This document shows positions 38,575 through 48,082 of a stretch of 64,000 nucleotides of DNA, one piece after another. Position numbers and translations under genes: made by a program. Every line of letters begins with the position of its first letter. Position 1 is the stretch's first letter. The DNA comes from Psychrilyobacter piezotolerans (GTDB lineage Bacteria > Fusobacteriota > Fusobacteriia > Fusobacteriales > Fusobacteriaceae): assembly GCF_003391055.1 (NCBI RefSeq), contig NZ_QUAJ01000001.1:1-64000 (forward strand), in the 5' to 3' direction. The notes beneath the pieces are model-generated. The model did no database searches and was not told the origin of the DNA. It was given only the letters and a program-made list of their open reading frames with translations.

Positions 38575-39705
38575 TTGAGTAATATAATAAAAAAGTGTAA
38601 CGGTTGTGGTATTGAACTGCAAAGTGAAGATAAAAATAAACATGGTTATGTCCCTAAAGAGATGTTAAAGGGAAAGAAAAGTGCAACCTGCCAAAGGTGT
38701 TTTAAATTAACTAACTACGGTGATTTTATCCCTATGGAGATGACTGCTGAAGATTATAGAAAAGAAGTTCAGCGTTCTGCTAATAGTGCTAAGATTGTCT
38801 TAGCTGTATTCGACATCATTGATTTTGAAGGATCATTTGACGATGAAATATTAGATATTTTGAAAGAGAAGGATTCTATTATAATCATCAACAAGGTAGA
38901 TCTAATCCCTGGAGGGAAACATGCCAGTGAGGTAGCTAACTGGGTAAAAGAAAGACTTGCAGAGGAAGGAATCGTTCCCCTGGATATCGCCATAGTCAGT
39001 GCTAAAAATACTTATGGTATCAACGGTATCATCAGAAAGATAAATCATTTCTGCCCACACGGTGCCAAAGTTATGGTAATGGGAACTACAAATGTTGGAA
39101 AATCAAGTATCATCAACAGGTTATTGGGAGAGAAGAAAGCAACTATCTCTAAATATCCAGGTACTACCCTTAAATCAACTAAAAATGTAATACCTAACTC
39201 TAATATCACCATAATAGATACTCCTGGACTGATTCCTACCGGAAGAATATCCGATCTGGTATGTGAGAAATGTCATCTGGATATTGTTCCTTCTAAGGAA
39301 ATCTCCAGGAAAACATTTAAAGTAAATGCTGACAAGATAATCTTAATCGGTGGATTAGTTAAGGTAAAAGTATTAACCGACAACGAGATGAAACCCATAT
39401 TCAGTATATTTGCTTCTAAAAATGTAACTTTCCACGATACAAAAGAAGACAGGGTAGAGAAACTTATTACAGAACATACGGGGACATTAATAACTCCTCC
39501 ATGTGAGAAGTGTAAGGATGAGTTCTATGCTCTGCCTGCAAAGACTGAAGTTTATGACCTTAATGTAGGAGAGGAACTTGTATTTAAAGGACTTGGATGG
39601 ATCTCTGTAAAGAGAGGGCCGTTAAAAGTAGAGATCACCCTTCCAGAAGCAGCAGAAGTAATTGTGAGAGATGCATTTATTCAGCCTAAAAGACCAATCA
39701 AATAA
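38575..39705 (+). CDS. yqeH: Circularly permuted ribosome-biogenesis GTPase YqeH
   Basis: 376 aa with a TTG start (GGAGG 8 nt upstream). A zinc finger (CNGCGI...CQRCF) is followed by permuted G motifs: INKVDLIP (G4, about 102-109) before GTTNVGKSSIINRLL (G1, about 168-182) and IDTPGLIP (G3). The C-terminal domain has CEKC and CEKCKDE pairs. It acts in 30S assembly. Confidence 0.94.
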   Translation: MSNIIKKCNGCGIELQSEDKNKHGYVPKEMLKGKKSATCQRCFKLTNYGDFIPMEMTAEDYRKEVQRSANSAKIVLAVFDIIDFEGSFDDEILDILKEKDSIIIINKVDLIPGGKHASEVANWVKERLAEEGIVPLDIAIVSAKNTYGINGIIRKINHFCPHGAKVMVMGTTNVGKSSIINRLLGEKKATISKYPGTTLKSTKNVIPNSNITIIDTPGLIPTGRISDLVCEKCHLDIVPSKEISRKTFKVNADKIILIGGLVKVKVLTDNEMKPIFSIFASKNVTFHDTKEDRVEKLITEHTGTLITPPCEKCKDEFYALPAKTEVYDLNVGEELVFKGLGWISVKRGPLKVEITLPEAAEVIVRDAFIQPKRPIK

Positions 39706-39716
39706 GAGAAACAAAA

Positions 39717-39740
39717 AATGGAAGGGAGCACCCTTCCATT
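39717..39740 (+). terminator. Terminator after yqeH
   Basis: AATGGAAGGG-AGCA-CCCTTCCATT, a perfect 10-bp stem 12 nt after the stop. Confidence 0.8.
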
Positions 39741-39760
39741 TATTATCTCTCTATTATTTA

Positions 39761-39793
39761 AAAAAGCTGGAAGGGTCACCCTTCCAGCTTTTT
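39761..39793 (-). terminator. Terminator of the O-antigen ligase gene
   Basis: AAAAAGCTGGAAGGG-TCA-CCCTTCCAGCTTTTT plus flanks, 15 bp. Its arm includes the last codons of the minus-strand ligase gene. The GGAAGGG/CCCTTCC core repeats that of the neighbouring yqeH terminator. Confidence 0.85.
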
Positions 39794-41488
39794 GTTTACA
39801 CCTATACCCAACCCCATAAAAAACCAAAAATATGGTGCTACCGATACTGCACTGTCATTAAACATCCCGGCAGCCAGATAACCGCTTATGGCCAGTGCTG
39901 TGGCCAAACCAACAACTTCATAAAAACTATTAAATTCTCTGTTTCTATAAATTTTTATAGACTGAATCAGATAGGTTCCGATAAAAACCACAAAACCTAT
40001 AAAAAATAAATATCCCATATTGATGAGGATCTGCAGGTACAGATTATGGGGTTTATCCACTATCATGCTGGGATTCCCAAAGGCTATCCGTTTCCCGAAG
40101 TTATCCTCCTGGGGGAAGATCAGAGAATAGGTATCGGGTCCTCCCCCTAAAAATCCGGTCTGCTTCAATTTGGGAATAGTTCTAGACCATATGTATACCC
40201 TGGAACTTCCCCTAAATTCATATCCGTCCATCCATCTTACCCTTTCTGCCATATAGATATCGGTGAGCCGACCCTGAAACCCAATAGTTTTAAAGCCGTT
40301 ATCCCTTAAGATTAAGGGATAACTAAATTTATCATAGACGATGTTATAGTAGTCTTCCTTTCTTTTTTCTATCTCAAATTTTTCATATCTATTGTCGTTA
40401 AATTTATATCTATTATCCACAAATTCCGAAGGGAGTGTTCTGCCGTCTTCATCCTTAAAGACCAACTTTTCATCTTTTCTGATAATATTCAATCCAGCTT
40501 TATCCGTTGTAACCACAAGGTCATTGGGAGTATTCAAGACCATCTCCCTCATGGGATTATAGCTGGATAACTCTGTATCATATAGTTTTTTCCCCAGTGA
40601 ATTTTCTGAAAAACCGTCCATTACCCACCCTATGATCAGAGATGTAACTACCAGTAAGATGATTTTCTTTGATTTTTTAATAAGATTTTTCCTGTAAAAG
40701 AAGAGAAAAAATATCAGGGTGAACTGCCCTGCTAAAAACCCGGCTCTAGACCGGCACCCCAGCCAGTTTATATAGATCAAGATATAAAACAAATATGCTG
40801 AAATATTATATAACTTCCCCCTGACACTTAAAAAAGTCATTGCAGCAAAGAATAAAAACATGACCATCAGTGATCCGCCATAATTTGGGTTAAAATAGGT
40901 GGAATAGATAATATATTTATCAAATTTAAAATTCAGAGTGTCCGCTATCCCCCAGAGGTCTTTTGGCAGGATCAGATGTCTGCCCAAAGCACTTTTGAAC
41001 AGGTCCAATCCAAAAAACTGAAAACTCCCTATAATTGAGATCACAATGATTCCTGCAAAGGCTGCTCCCAAGAGTATTTTTATATCTTTTTTGGTTCTCG
41101 CCAGGTTGACAGTCAAAAAAGTTATTACCAGATATGACAGCCATACAAAAATTCCCTCATACCTGTCCCCGACACCCTTTAAGACTATGGATGTAAAGGG
41201 GGAAAACACTGTAGATAAGTTAGCCAGGATCCCCATAACTATTAAAGGAATATAATATTTTGTTTTTACGACCTCTCCCTTTATAAAAAAGAGGATGAGT
41301 CCTATAGTCGACAAGGCTACAATGAAAATTGCCTTATAGTAGGAGAAAAAATCAAAGTTATTTTCTCCCAATGGATAGGCCATATAATCCAGACTCCCTA
41401 TAGGAGTTGGTATAATCTTTAACCTTACTATTAGAGGTACCACCCCCAGGATAATTAATAGCGGTAATAATTTTATTTTTTTTAGCAT
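39776..41488 (-). CDS. O-antigen ligase/polymerase family membrane protein
   Basis: 570 aa with about ten to twelve membrane helices. LGCRSRAGFLAGQFTLIFF and the periplasmic-loop KPHNLYLQILINMGYLFFIG (His motif) are typical of the Wzy/WaaL family. A large extracytoplasmic loop lies at about 285-455. It probably joins polysaccharide to lipid A-core or polymerises repeat units. Ligase and polymerase cannot be told apart from sequence. No glycan cluster is adjacent. Confidence 0.85.
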   Translation of the reverse strand: MLKKIKLLPLLIILGVVPLIVRLKIIPTPIGSLDYMAYPLGENNFDFFSYYKAIFIVALSTIGLILFFIKGEVVKTKYYIPLIVMGILANLSTVFSPFTSIVLKGVGDRYEGIFVWLSYLVITFLTVNLARTKKDIKILLGAAFAGIIVISIIGSFQFFGLDLFKSALGRHLILPKDLWGIADTLNFKFDKYIIYSTYFNPNYGGSLMVMFLFFAAMTFLSVRGKLYNISAYLFYILIYINWLGCRSRAGFLAGQFTLIFFLFFYRKNLIKKSKKIILLVVTSLIIGWVMDGFSENSLGKKLYDTELSSYNPMREMVLNTPNDLVVTTDKAGLNIIRKDEKLVFKDEDGRTLPSEFVDNRYKFNDNRYEKFEIEKRKEDYYNIVYDKFSYPLILRDNGFKTIGFQGRLTDIYMAERVRWMDGYEFRGSSRVYIWSRTIPKLKQTGFLGGGPDTYSLIFPQEDNFGKRIAFGNPSMIVDKPHNLYLQILINMGYLFFIGFVVFIGTYLIQSIKIYRNREFNSFYEVVGLATALAISGYLAAGMFNDSAVSVAPYFWFFMGLGIGVNKKLEG

Positions 41489-41634
41489 CTAATTCCTCCC
41501 CATTGCTTGTAGATTTCCTTTAAAAGTATACCTCTATTTAGTTAATATTTCCATATACAATGTTGATCAGTTTATTTTTTTATGATTATTCTATTAAAAT
41601 GAGTAAATTAGAATTATTAAAACACCATAACCCT

Positions 41635-41663
41635 TTGCAAAATCCTTACTTTTATTATATAAT
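41635..41663 (+). promoter_or_regulatory. Promoter of the peptidase-mreC-recO transcript
   Basis: TTGCAA (41635-41640), 17-nt spacer, TATAAT (41658-41663). SD GGGGGAG before the ATG. Confidence 0.8.
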
Positions 41664-41710
41664 TTCTTTAGATAAAACAAAAATAACATTAAATGTATTA
41701 GGGGGAGAAT

Positions 41711-42823
41711 ATGATAAATGAACAAAGAATCACAGATAACTTTTTAGATATGGTTAAAATCCCGTCACCGTCTTTAAAAGAAAGAGTTATGGCTGATTAT
41801 GTAAAGGCTGAATTGGAAAAAATAGGCCTTGAAGTTACTGAAGATAATGCAGGTGAAAGCTGCAACGGTAATGCCGGCAACATCATCGGTGTCTTAAAGG
41901 CTAAAGGTTCTAATAAAAAGAAAGTATTATTTAGTGCTCATATGGACACTGTTTTACCTTGTGATAAGATCACACCGATTATAGAAGATGGAATCATTAA
42001 ATCAGATGGTACCTCTGTTTTAGGGGGAGATGACAAAGCTGGTATTGCAGCTATCTTAGAGATGCTTAAGCAGTTAAAAGAAAACAACTTAGATCACCCT
42101 GAGATTATTGTTGTATTTTCTATTGCAGAAGAGATAGGTCTTTTGGGTGCCCGTGCAATGGATGTTGAAAAATATGCCCCTGATTTTGGAATTATCATAG
42201 ACTCAGGCGGAAAACCAGGAACTGTTACTGTACAGGCACCATTTGCAGCTAAAGGAAAGATTGAGATCATTGGTAAACCAGCTCATGCAGGTTTGGAGCC
42301 TGAAAATGGAATCAATGCTTTGGTAGTAGCATCCCATGCAATCACTAAATTAAGGTTGGGAAGGGTAGATGAAAACACCACTTCTAATATCGGTGTAGTA
42401 ACTGGAGGAACAGCTGTAAATATTGTTATGCCCAGTGTATCTATGATGTATGAGGCCAGGAGTTTTGACGGTAAAGTTTTAGATGAACTGCTATCTGAAA
42501 CCAAAGCTATCTTCACTGAAACAGCAAAAGAGTTTGGAGCAGAATTTAAAGAAGAAATCGTAAAGGGATATGACGGATTTAAAATTGAAGCAGGTAGTGA
42601 GATCTTGAGAGTTTTAGAGGGTGCTTGTAAAGATATAGATATCGAATATAAACCTATGAAATCCGGTGGTGGAAGTGATACTAATATCTACAATGGAAAG
42701 GGAATTCCTTCTGTTAATCTGGGTATAGGTATGAGTAAAGTTCATACTAAAGAGGAATTTATTAAGATCGAAGATATGGTAGGATGTACAAAATTATTGC
42801 TTTCTATTATAGATAAAATATAG
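41711..42823 (+). CDS. PepT-like M20-family metallopeptidase
   Basis: 370 aa. Metal and catalytic motifs: LFSAHMDTVLP (about 77-87), GGDDKAGIAA (about 105-114), IAEEIGLLGA (about 141-150), a dimerisation domain at about 180-290, and the C-terminal SKVHTKEEF His. Closest to the PepT2/YqjE-type tripeptidase branch. Likely cytoplasmic, releasing amino acids from peptides. mreC starts immediately after its stop. Confidence 0.88.
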   Translation: MINEQRITDNFLDMVKIPSPSLKERVMADYVKAELEKIGLEVTEDNAGESCNGNAGNIIGVLKAKGSNKKKVLFSAHMDTVLPCDKITPIIEDGIIKSDGTSVLGGDDKAGIAAILEMLKQLKENNLDHPEIIVVFSIAEEIGLLGARAMDVEKYAPDFGIIIDSGGKPGTVTVQAPFAAKGKIEIIGKPAHAGLEPENGINALVVASHAITKLRLGRVDENTTSNIGVVTGGTAVNIVMPSVSMMYEARSFDGKVLDELLSETKAIFTETAKEFGAEFKEEIVKGYDGFKIEAGSEILRVLEGACKDIDIEYKPMKSGGGSDTNIYNGKGIPSVNLGIGMSKVHTKEEFIKIEDMVGCTKLLLSIIDKI

Positions 42824-43621
42824 ATGAATTTCAAACAAAAAAAGACTAAACAAAAGTGGTGGCTGCCTTTAATAATGGTTTTTTTCATGGCTGCCGCTTT
42901 TTCCCGGTCTGATCTTTTTATATCTAAAACTAACAACCTGCTGCTTCCCCTCAGATTAAAAGTGTATAAAACTACCAGCAATATCAAAGATTTTTTCAAT
43001 ACTTTTTTTTATATTAAAGAGATCTCTAAAAAAAATGAAATTTTAGAATTAACCATAGAAAAACAAAAACATCTTTCCTTTGAAAATAAGAGTCTTTTAA
43101 AGGAAAACCAGCATCTGAGGGAACTGCTTCAAATGAAAAAAAAAGTGAAATATGAAATTATCTCAGCCCAAATTTCCTATATAGATGCACTTAATCCCTA
43201 TGAGACTATATCTATTGACAAGGGAAAAAATGACCATATAAAACAAAATATGGCAGTTACCTCTACCTCAGGTGTCATTGGGAGGATCAAGGAAGTATTT
43301 GATGACCATTCCACTGTAGAGTTGATTACCTCCAGCCAGAGTTATACCAGTGCTACCGATGAAAATGGAGACACTCTGTCAATTTTAAGCGGCCAGGGAA
43401 ATGAAACACTCAGTCTTGAATATGTCGTTACTGATTCAAATATCCAGGTAGGCGATAAAATATTCACGTCCGGTATCAGTGATATCTATAAAAAAAATCT
43501 TTTTTTGGGAGAGATCACAGCTATTGACAATAACGACGAGATGTTTAAACTAATAACCGTAAAACTGCCCTATAATATATTTAATCTCAAAGATGTTATG
43601 ATTATCAAAAAAGAGAGGTAA
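42824..43621 (+). CDS. mreC: Rod shape-determining protein MreC
   Basis: 265 aa. One N-terminal helix (WWLPLIMVFFMAAAFS), a coiled coil (about 65-105, ENKSLLKENQHLRELLQMKKK) and the beta-rich MreC core (VTSTSGVIGRIKEVFDDHSTVELIT). MreB and MreD genes are not adjacent. No gap to the upstream peptidase gene. Confidence 0.93.
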   Translation: MNFKQKKTKQKWWLPLIMVFFMAAAFSRSDLFISKTNNLLLPLRLKVYKTTSNIKDFFNTFFYIKEISKKNEILELTIEKQKHLSFENKSLLKENQHLRELLQMKKKVKYEIISAQISYIDALNPYETISIDKGKNDHIKQNMAVTSTSGVIGRIKEVFDDHSTVELITSSQSYTSATDENGDTLSILSGQGNETLSLEYVVTDSNIQVGDKIFTSGISDIYKKNLFLGEITAIDNNDEMFKLITVKLPYNIFNLKDVMIIKKER

Positions 43622-43625
43622 GCCC

Positions 43626-44201
43626 ATGAAAAAATTAATGCTTTATTTTTTTATATTCAGCCTGAGTTTATTTGCTGAAAATAAAAATGATTTTAATAAA
43701 ATTAATACTTTTAAAGCTGTAATTATTGAAAACAGCCATTTAAATAACCGGACGAAAACAAAGGAATATGAAGTTTTAGCCGATCTGCCAGATAAACTCA
43801 TAAAAAAAATGATTTCTCCTTCCATAAATAAAGGGGAAATTTATCTATATAATGGGTCTGATAAAACCATGTATTACCCTCTTTTAGAACAGACAATAGA
43901 TCAGAAAATAAACGAAGATGAAAATTACACCCTGAAAATTATTCGTGACCTTAAATCATATGATGGGAATGTAAACTTTAGGGTGATAAAATCTGACAAT
44001 CAAATCCAAAAAATCATCTACAATGATGGAATAACCATAAAATTTGAATCTTTTTCAAAAATAAATGGGATTAATTTCCCAACACATGTTAAAATATTAG
44101 ATGAAAATATTGAAGTTTCAGAACTAATAATTAAAGATATCGAAATAAATATTCCTGTATCTGAAAAGGACTTTTCCCTCGATGAAATTATTAAAAACTG
44201 A
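43626..44201 (+). CDS. LolA-like periplasmic lipoprotein carrier
   Basis: 191 aa. Signal peptide MKKLMLYFFIFSLSLFA, then a LolA-like sheet with INTFKAVIIENSHLNNRTKTKE at the start and NFPTHVKILDENIEVSELIIKDIEIN near the end. It probably carries lipoproteins or other lipids through the periplasm. It overlaps recO by 20 nt. Family assignment is moderate because LolA-like proteins diverge strongly. Confidence 0.65.
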   Translation: MKKLMLYFFIFSLSLFAENKNDFNKINTFKAVIIENSHLNNRTKTKEYEVLADLPDKLIKKMISPSINKGEIYLYNGSDKTMYYPLLEQTIDQKINEDENYTLKIIRDLKSYDGNVNFRVIKSDNQIQKIIYNDGITIKFESFSKINGINFPTHVKILDENIEVSELIIKDIEINIPVSEKDFSLDEIIKN

Positions 44202-44871
44202 TGGTATAGTAATAAAAAAAATTGATCACTCTGAAGCTGACAGGTCATTGACATTGTTTACTAAAAATTTTGGTAAGATCAATCTCAATATTAGCGGTAT
44301 CAGAAAATCCAAAAAAAGACATCTCAATGGAGCCGACCTATTGGGGATCTCCAACTTTATATTTTATAAAAAAGATGATTACTATATCTTAAGTTCCTTT
44401 GAATTAAATGAAACTTTTTTCAACCTTAGGAAAGATCTTGAAAAGTTGAATATTTCTTTTCATATCTTAGAAATTTTAAACTCCATCTTAGTTGAAAATG
44501 AAACACGGATAGGTTTATATAAATTACTTTTGAACTCCTTTCGGTTTTTGGATAAAAATAATAAGCCTATCAAAGATTATCTCCTTTTGGGATATTTTTT
44601 AGCTCTCCTTATCAAGGGAGAAGGGATTATGTTCAATATAAAAGATGGACTGTATTTTGATATAGAAAATTCCATAATAGATAATGTACCAACCTCCAAT
44701 AGATTAACTGAGATTCAAAAAATTATGATCATACACTTATTTGATGAAAAGATAAACGATATAGTTTCTCTAGACCCTTCTATAGATGATGTTAAAAACA
44801 TAATTTCACTCTTGGAGGATTATATGAACTACCATTTAAATTTAAAAATAAATTTTAAAGAATTTTTTTAG
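44182..44871 (+). CDS. recO: DNA repair protein RecO
   Basis: 229 aa. The OB-fold start LLKTDGIVIKKIDHSEADRSLTLFTKNFGKI and the following ISGIRKSKKRHLNGADLLG are typical. The usual zinc-finger cysteines are absent. RecO loads RecA with RecR in gap repair. Confidence 0.9.
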   Translation: MKLLKTDGIVIKKIDHSEADRSLTLFTKNFGKINLNISGIRKSKKRHLNGADLLGISNFIFYKKDDYYILSSFELNETFFNLRKDLEKLNISFHILEILNSILVENETRIGLYKLLLNSFRFLDKNNKPIKDYLLLGYFLALLIKGEGIMFNIKDGLYFDIENSIIDNVPTSNRLTEIQKIMIIHLFDEKINDIVSLDPSIDDVKNIISLLEDYMNYHLNLKINFKEFF

Positions 44872-44880
44872 GAGGACCAA

Positions 44881-45345
44881 ATGAATATTGCAAAAATAAC
44901 AGATTATATAACTTTGGATATGATTTCCCTTGATTTAAAAGCTAAAAATAAAAAAGAAGCTCTTTTGGAGTTATCGCAGCTGCTTGGAGCATCGGACTCT
45001 ATCGATGATCCCAAAGTTATCGAATCAGCTCTTATTGAAAGGGAAAAATTAGGCAGTACTGGAATTGGTAAAGGTGTGGCCATTCCCCATGCTAAAACTA
45101 ATTTTGCTAAAAAATTAACTATTGCTTTTGGAAGGTGCAATGAAGGGATTAACTTTGAATCTTTAGATAGTCAGGATGTTAAGTTGTTTTTTGTATTTGC
45201 TTCACCACTAAGTGACAGCATTGTATACCTTAAAATCTTAGCTAGAATTTCAAGATTGATCAGAAATGAAAATTTTAGAAATAAGCTGCTAAATGCAACG
45301 AACCCGCAAGAAATTTTAAATATCATAAGTTCAGAAGAGGGGTAA
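44881..45345 (+). CDS. PTS EIIA domain protein (PtsN/FruA type)
   Basis: 154 aa. The phosphorylatable His is in GIGKGVAIPHAKT (about 58-70). The rest matches the PTS EIIA type-2 fold. No EIIB or EIIC is adjacent, so it is more likely regulatory (PtsN-like) than part of a sugar permease. Confidence 0.85.
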   Translation: MNIAKITDYITLDMISLDLKAKNKKEALLELSQLLGASDSIDDPKVIESALIEREKLGSTGIGKGVAIPHAKTNFAKKLTIAFGRCNEGINFESLDSQDVKLFFVFASPLSDSIVYLKILARISRLIRNENFRNKLLNATNPQEILNIISSEEG

Positions 45346-45348
45346 ATT

Positions 45349-45804
45349 ATGGAATGTCCTTACTGTGGTGCTATGGATACTAAGGTTATTGATAGTAGAC
45401 CCCATAGCATAGATAACTCTATAAAAAGAAGAAGGGAATGTGTCGTTTGTTGTAAAAGATTCACTACCTATGAAAAAATAGAACCCATTCCTATTTTTGT
45501 AGTTAAAAAAAATAAGATTAAGGAAGTTTTCAATAGAGATAAACTTTTAAAGGGGCTTGAAAGAGCTGTCATCAAAAGAAATGTCAACCTGGAAGCCTTG
45601 GAAAGGTTTGTGGGAGAAGTTGAAGATACCATCAGAAAAACTAACCACCTGGAAATTGAAAGTACCGAACTAGGGGAACTGGTTATGGAAAAATTAAAAA
45701 AATTAGATGAGATTGCATATATCCGATTTGCCTCTGTATATAAAGATTTTTCCGATGTAAAATCATTCATAAAAGAGATTGAGGGGATGGTTGACAGTGA
45801 TTAA
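45349..45804 (+). CDS. nrdR: Transcriptional repressor NrdR
   Basis: 151 aa. Zinc ribbon CPYCGAMDTKVIDSRPHSID and RRRECVVCCKRFTTYE, then an ATP-cone domain (about 46-136). It represses ribonucleotide reductase genes via NrdR boxes; no nrd genes are in the window. Confidence 0.97.
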   Translation: MECPYCGAMDTKVIDSRPHSIDNSIKRRRECVVCCKRFTTYEKIEPIPIFVVKKNKIKEVFNRDKLLKGLERAVIKRNVNLEALERFVGEVEDTIRKTNHLEIESTELGELVMEKLKKLDEIAYIRFASVYKDFSDVKSFIKEIEGMVDSD

Positions 45805-46630
45805 AAATATAATCAGTGGTGCTTTTATCGGGGTAGCTAATATTATTCCCGGGGTTTCCGGCGGAACTGTTGCTCTGCTTTTGGGAGTCTATGAAAAACT
45901 TACAGAATCTGTAGGAGAATTTTTCACTGCTCCTAAAGAAAAAAAGATGGAATTTATTAAATTTTTATCGCAGATATTTATAGGAGTTGTCATCGGCCTC
46001 CTTGTATTTGCCAAGGTCATAGGTTTTCTCTATGCTAACTATAGGGAAGGTACCAGCTTTTTCTTTTTAGGACTTATAGTAGCATCCCTGCCGCTAGTTT
46101 TAACCCATAGAGATAATAAACAAATAGATAAACATGGAAAACTGTGGTTTTTATTTGGATTACTTCTGATGATCGGCTTTACTCTCCTCCAGTCTTTTTA
46201 TGGTAATGGCGAAACTTCCAGCAGCTTATATAGGTTGACTGGAGGATATATCATAAAATTAATCCTGGCCGGGACTTTGGCTGGCGGAGCTATGGTTATC
46301 CCTGGAATCTCCGGATCCCTCCTGCTGGTCATGATGGGAGAGTACTATAATATTCTAGGATTTGTAAATAACCGGATGATACTGCCGGTTGCCTTGGTAG
46401 GCCTTGGTGCCCTTATAGGTATTGTTGGCTTTGCCAGAATTATAGACAAACTTTTAAAATCCCATAGGGATAATACTCTTTATTTTATAATCGGTCTTAT
46501 TGTGGCTTCCCTTGTGGAGATCTGGCCTGGATTTACTCTGACTTTATCTAACGGCATTACAAATATTGTAATTTTTGGTTTAGGAATATATATAGTTAAA
46601 TTAATGAAAAAATTAGAAGGTAATAAATAA
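45797..46630 (+). CDS. DUF368 membrane protein (undecaprenyl-phosphate translocase family)
   Basis: 277 aa from the GTG that gives MIKNIISGAFIGVANIIPGV, with SD GAGGGG; TTG codons at 45779 and 45791 are alternatives. The family motif GVANIIPGVSGGTVALLLG recurs as MVIPGISGSLLLVMMG in the second half. About eight helices. DUF368 proteins are reported to recycle undecaprenyl phosphate across the membrane. Confidence 0.9.
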   Translation: MIKNIISGAFIGVANIIPGVSGGTVALLLGVYEKLTESVGEFFTAPKEKKMEFIKFLSQIFIGVVIGLLVFAKVIGFLYANYREGTSFFFLGLIVASLPLVLTHRDNKQIDKHGKLWFLFGLLLMIGFTLLQSFYGNGETSSSLYRLTGGYIIKLILAGTLAGGAMVIPGISGSLLLVMMGEYYNILGFVNNRMILPVALVGLGALIGIVGFARIIDKLLKSHRDNTLYFIIGLIVASLVEIWPGFTLTLSNGITNIVIFGLGIYIVKLMKKLEGNK

Positions 46631-46920
46631 TGAAAAGAATTAATGGATTTTTCCTATTCATTGTCCTTGGAATATTGGGAGTCTTTCTCTATATCCCTAG
46701 GATTTACCAGGGTTACCGAACACTGCATCGTCTGCAGGATGAATTAAAAGCTACAACTATTGAATCTGAAAAATTACATTGTGAGATGGAAGACCTGAGT
46801 CTCCAATTGGATAATTTTAATAATCTGTATTATATTGAAAAATTTGCAAGAGATAAACTAGGTATGAAGAAAAAGAATGAAACTATCTATAGAGTTATAT
46901 ACGAGGAGGAACAAGATTAA
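46630..46920 (+). CDS. FtsB/DivIC-type septum formation initiator
   Basis: 96 aa. One membrane helix (FFLFIVLGILGVFLYIP), a coiled coil (about 38-62) and the closing IEKFARDKLGMKKKNE motif. It joins the divisome subcomplex. 1-nt overlaps with both neighbours. Confidence 0.88.
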   Translation: MKRINGFFLFIVLGILGVFLYIPRIYQGYRTLHRLQDELKATTIESEKLHCEMEDLSLQLDNFNNLYYIEKFARDKLGMKKKNETIYRVIYEEEQD

Positions 46921-47936
46921 TGAAAAGAGAACTAGCTATCGAATTTGCAAGGGTAACTGAGGCTGCGGCATTAGCAGCACACAAATGGGTCGGTAGAGGT
47001 GACAAGGAAGCAGCCGATCAAGCAGCTGTTGACGCTATGAGAACTATGTTAAATAAGATCCATATCAACGGGGAGATAGTTATTGGAGAGGGTGAAATTG
47101 ATGAAGCTCCTATGCTGTACATAGGTGAAAAAGTTGGTCTGAGAAAAGATCTGGATATCGCCGTGGATATCGCCGTAGATCCTGTGGAGGGTACTCGTAT
47201 GACTGCCCAAGGTCAGGGGAATGCCCTGGCTGTTATGGCTATCGGAAATAAAGATAGTTTTTTAAAGGCTCCGGATATGTATATGGAAAAATTAATCGTA
47301 GGACCTGATGCTCGTGGAGCTATCGACCTTAATTTACCTCTTTTAGACAACGTAACTAACGTAGCTAAGGCTTTAGATAAATCTTTAGATGAATTAGTTA
47401 TGGTTATCTTGGATAAACCTAGACATCATAAGGTCATCAAGGATCTGCAGCAAATGGGTGTTAGAATATTTGCTATCCCTGACGGGGATGTAGCTGGTTC
47501 TATCCTTACTGCTATTATTGATTCTGATGCAGATATGTTATATGGAATAGGTGGAGCACCTGAAGGTGTCATCTCTGCTGCAGTTATCAAAGCTCTTGGC
47601 GGAGATATGCAGGCCAGATTAAAGTTAAGAAATGAAGTAAAGGGGATCTCTTTAGAAAATGATAAGATTTCCAACTTTGAAAAATCCAGATGTGAAGAGA
47701 TGGGGATAGATATTTCCAATGTTTTCACTATTGATGATCTGGTTAAAGATGACGAGGTTATCTTTGCTGCTACAGGGATCACCGATGGAGACCTTTTGAC
47801 AGGAGTCAGTAGAAAGAAAAATATAGCTAGAACTCAGACTCTGTTAATCAGAGGAAAAACTAAAACTATCAGATATATCAATTCAGTTCATAATTTGGAT
47901 TTTAAAGATGAAGATTTAAAAGGACTTATAAAGTAA
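46920..47936 (+). CDS. glpX: Class II fructose-1,6-bisphosphatase
   Basis: 338 aa. VTEAAALAAHKWVGRGDKE at the N-terminus, IGEGEIDEAPMLYIGE, DIAVDPVEGTRMTAQGQ and GIGGAPEGVISAA are GlpX motifs. A gluconeogenic enzyme. Confidence 0.96.
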   Translation: MKRELAIEFARVTEAAALAAHKWVGRGDKEAADQAAVDAMRTMLNKIHINGEIVIGEGEIDEAPMLYIGEKVGLRKDLDIAVDIAVDPVEGTRMTAQGQGNALAVMAIGNKDSFLKAPDMYMEKLIVGPDARGAIDLNLPLLDNVTNVAKALDKSLDELVMVILDKPRHHKVIKDLQQMGVRIFAIPDGDVAGSILTAIIDSDADMLYGIGGAPEGVISAAVIKALGGDMQARLKLRNEVKGISLENDKISNFEKSRCEEMGIDISNVFTIDDLVKDDEVIFAATGITDGDLLTGVSRKKNIARTQTLLIRGKTKTIRYINSVHNLDFKDEDLKGLIK

Positions 47937-47943
47937 GCTTTTT

Positions 47944-47972
47944 ATAGAGTGTAGATAACTTCTACACTCTAT
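47944..47972 (+). terminator. Terminator after glpX
   Basis: A 12-bp stem ATAGAGTGTAGA-TAACT-TCTACACTCTAT, a few nt after the stop. Confidence 0.8.
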
Positions 47973-48082
47973 ATTAATATCTGATGTTTCGCAGTGATTA
48001 AACCCTTAATAACATTGAAATTTTAAAAGTGTGCAATGTTGCAAAAGGTCAGTTAATATCTAAGAATATAAGGAGAAAAAAT

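Noticed and set aside
41599-41721. 40-codon frame ahead of the PepT-like gene.
   Set aside because: It has no SD and the TTGCAA/TATAAT promoter lies inside it, so it would not be on the transcript.
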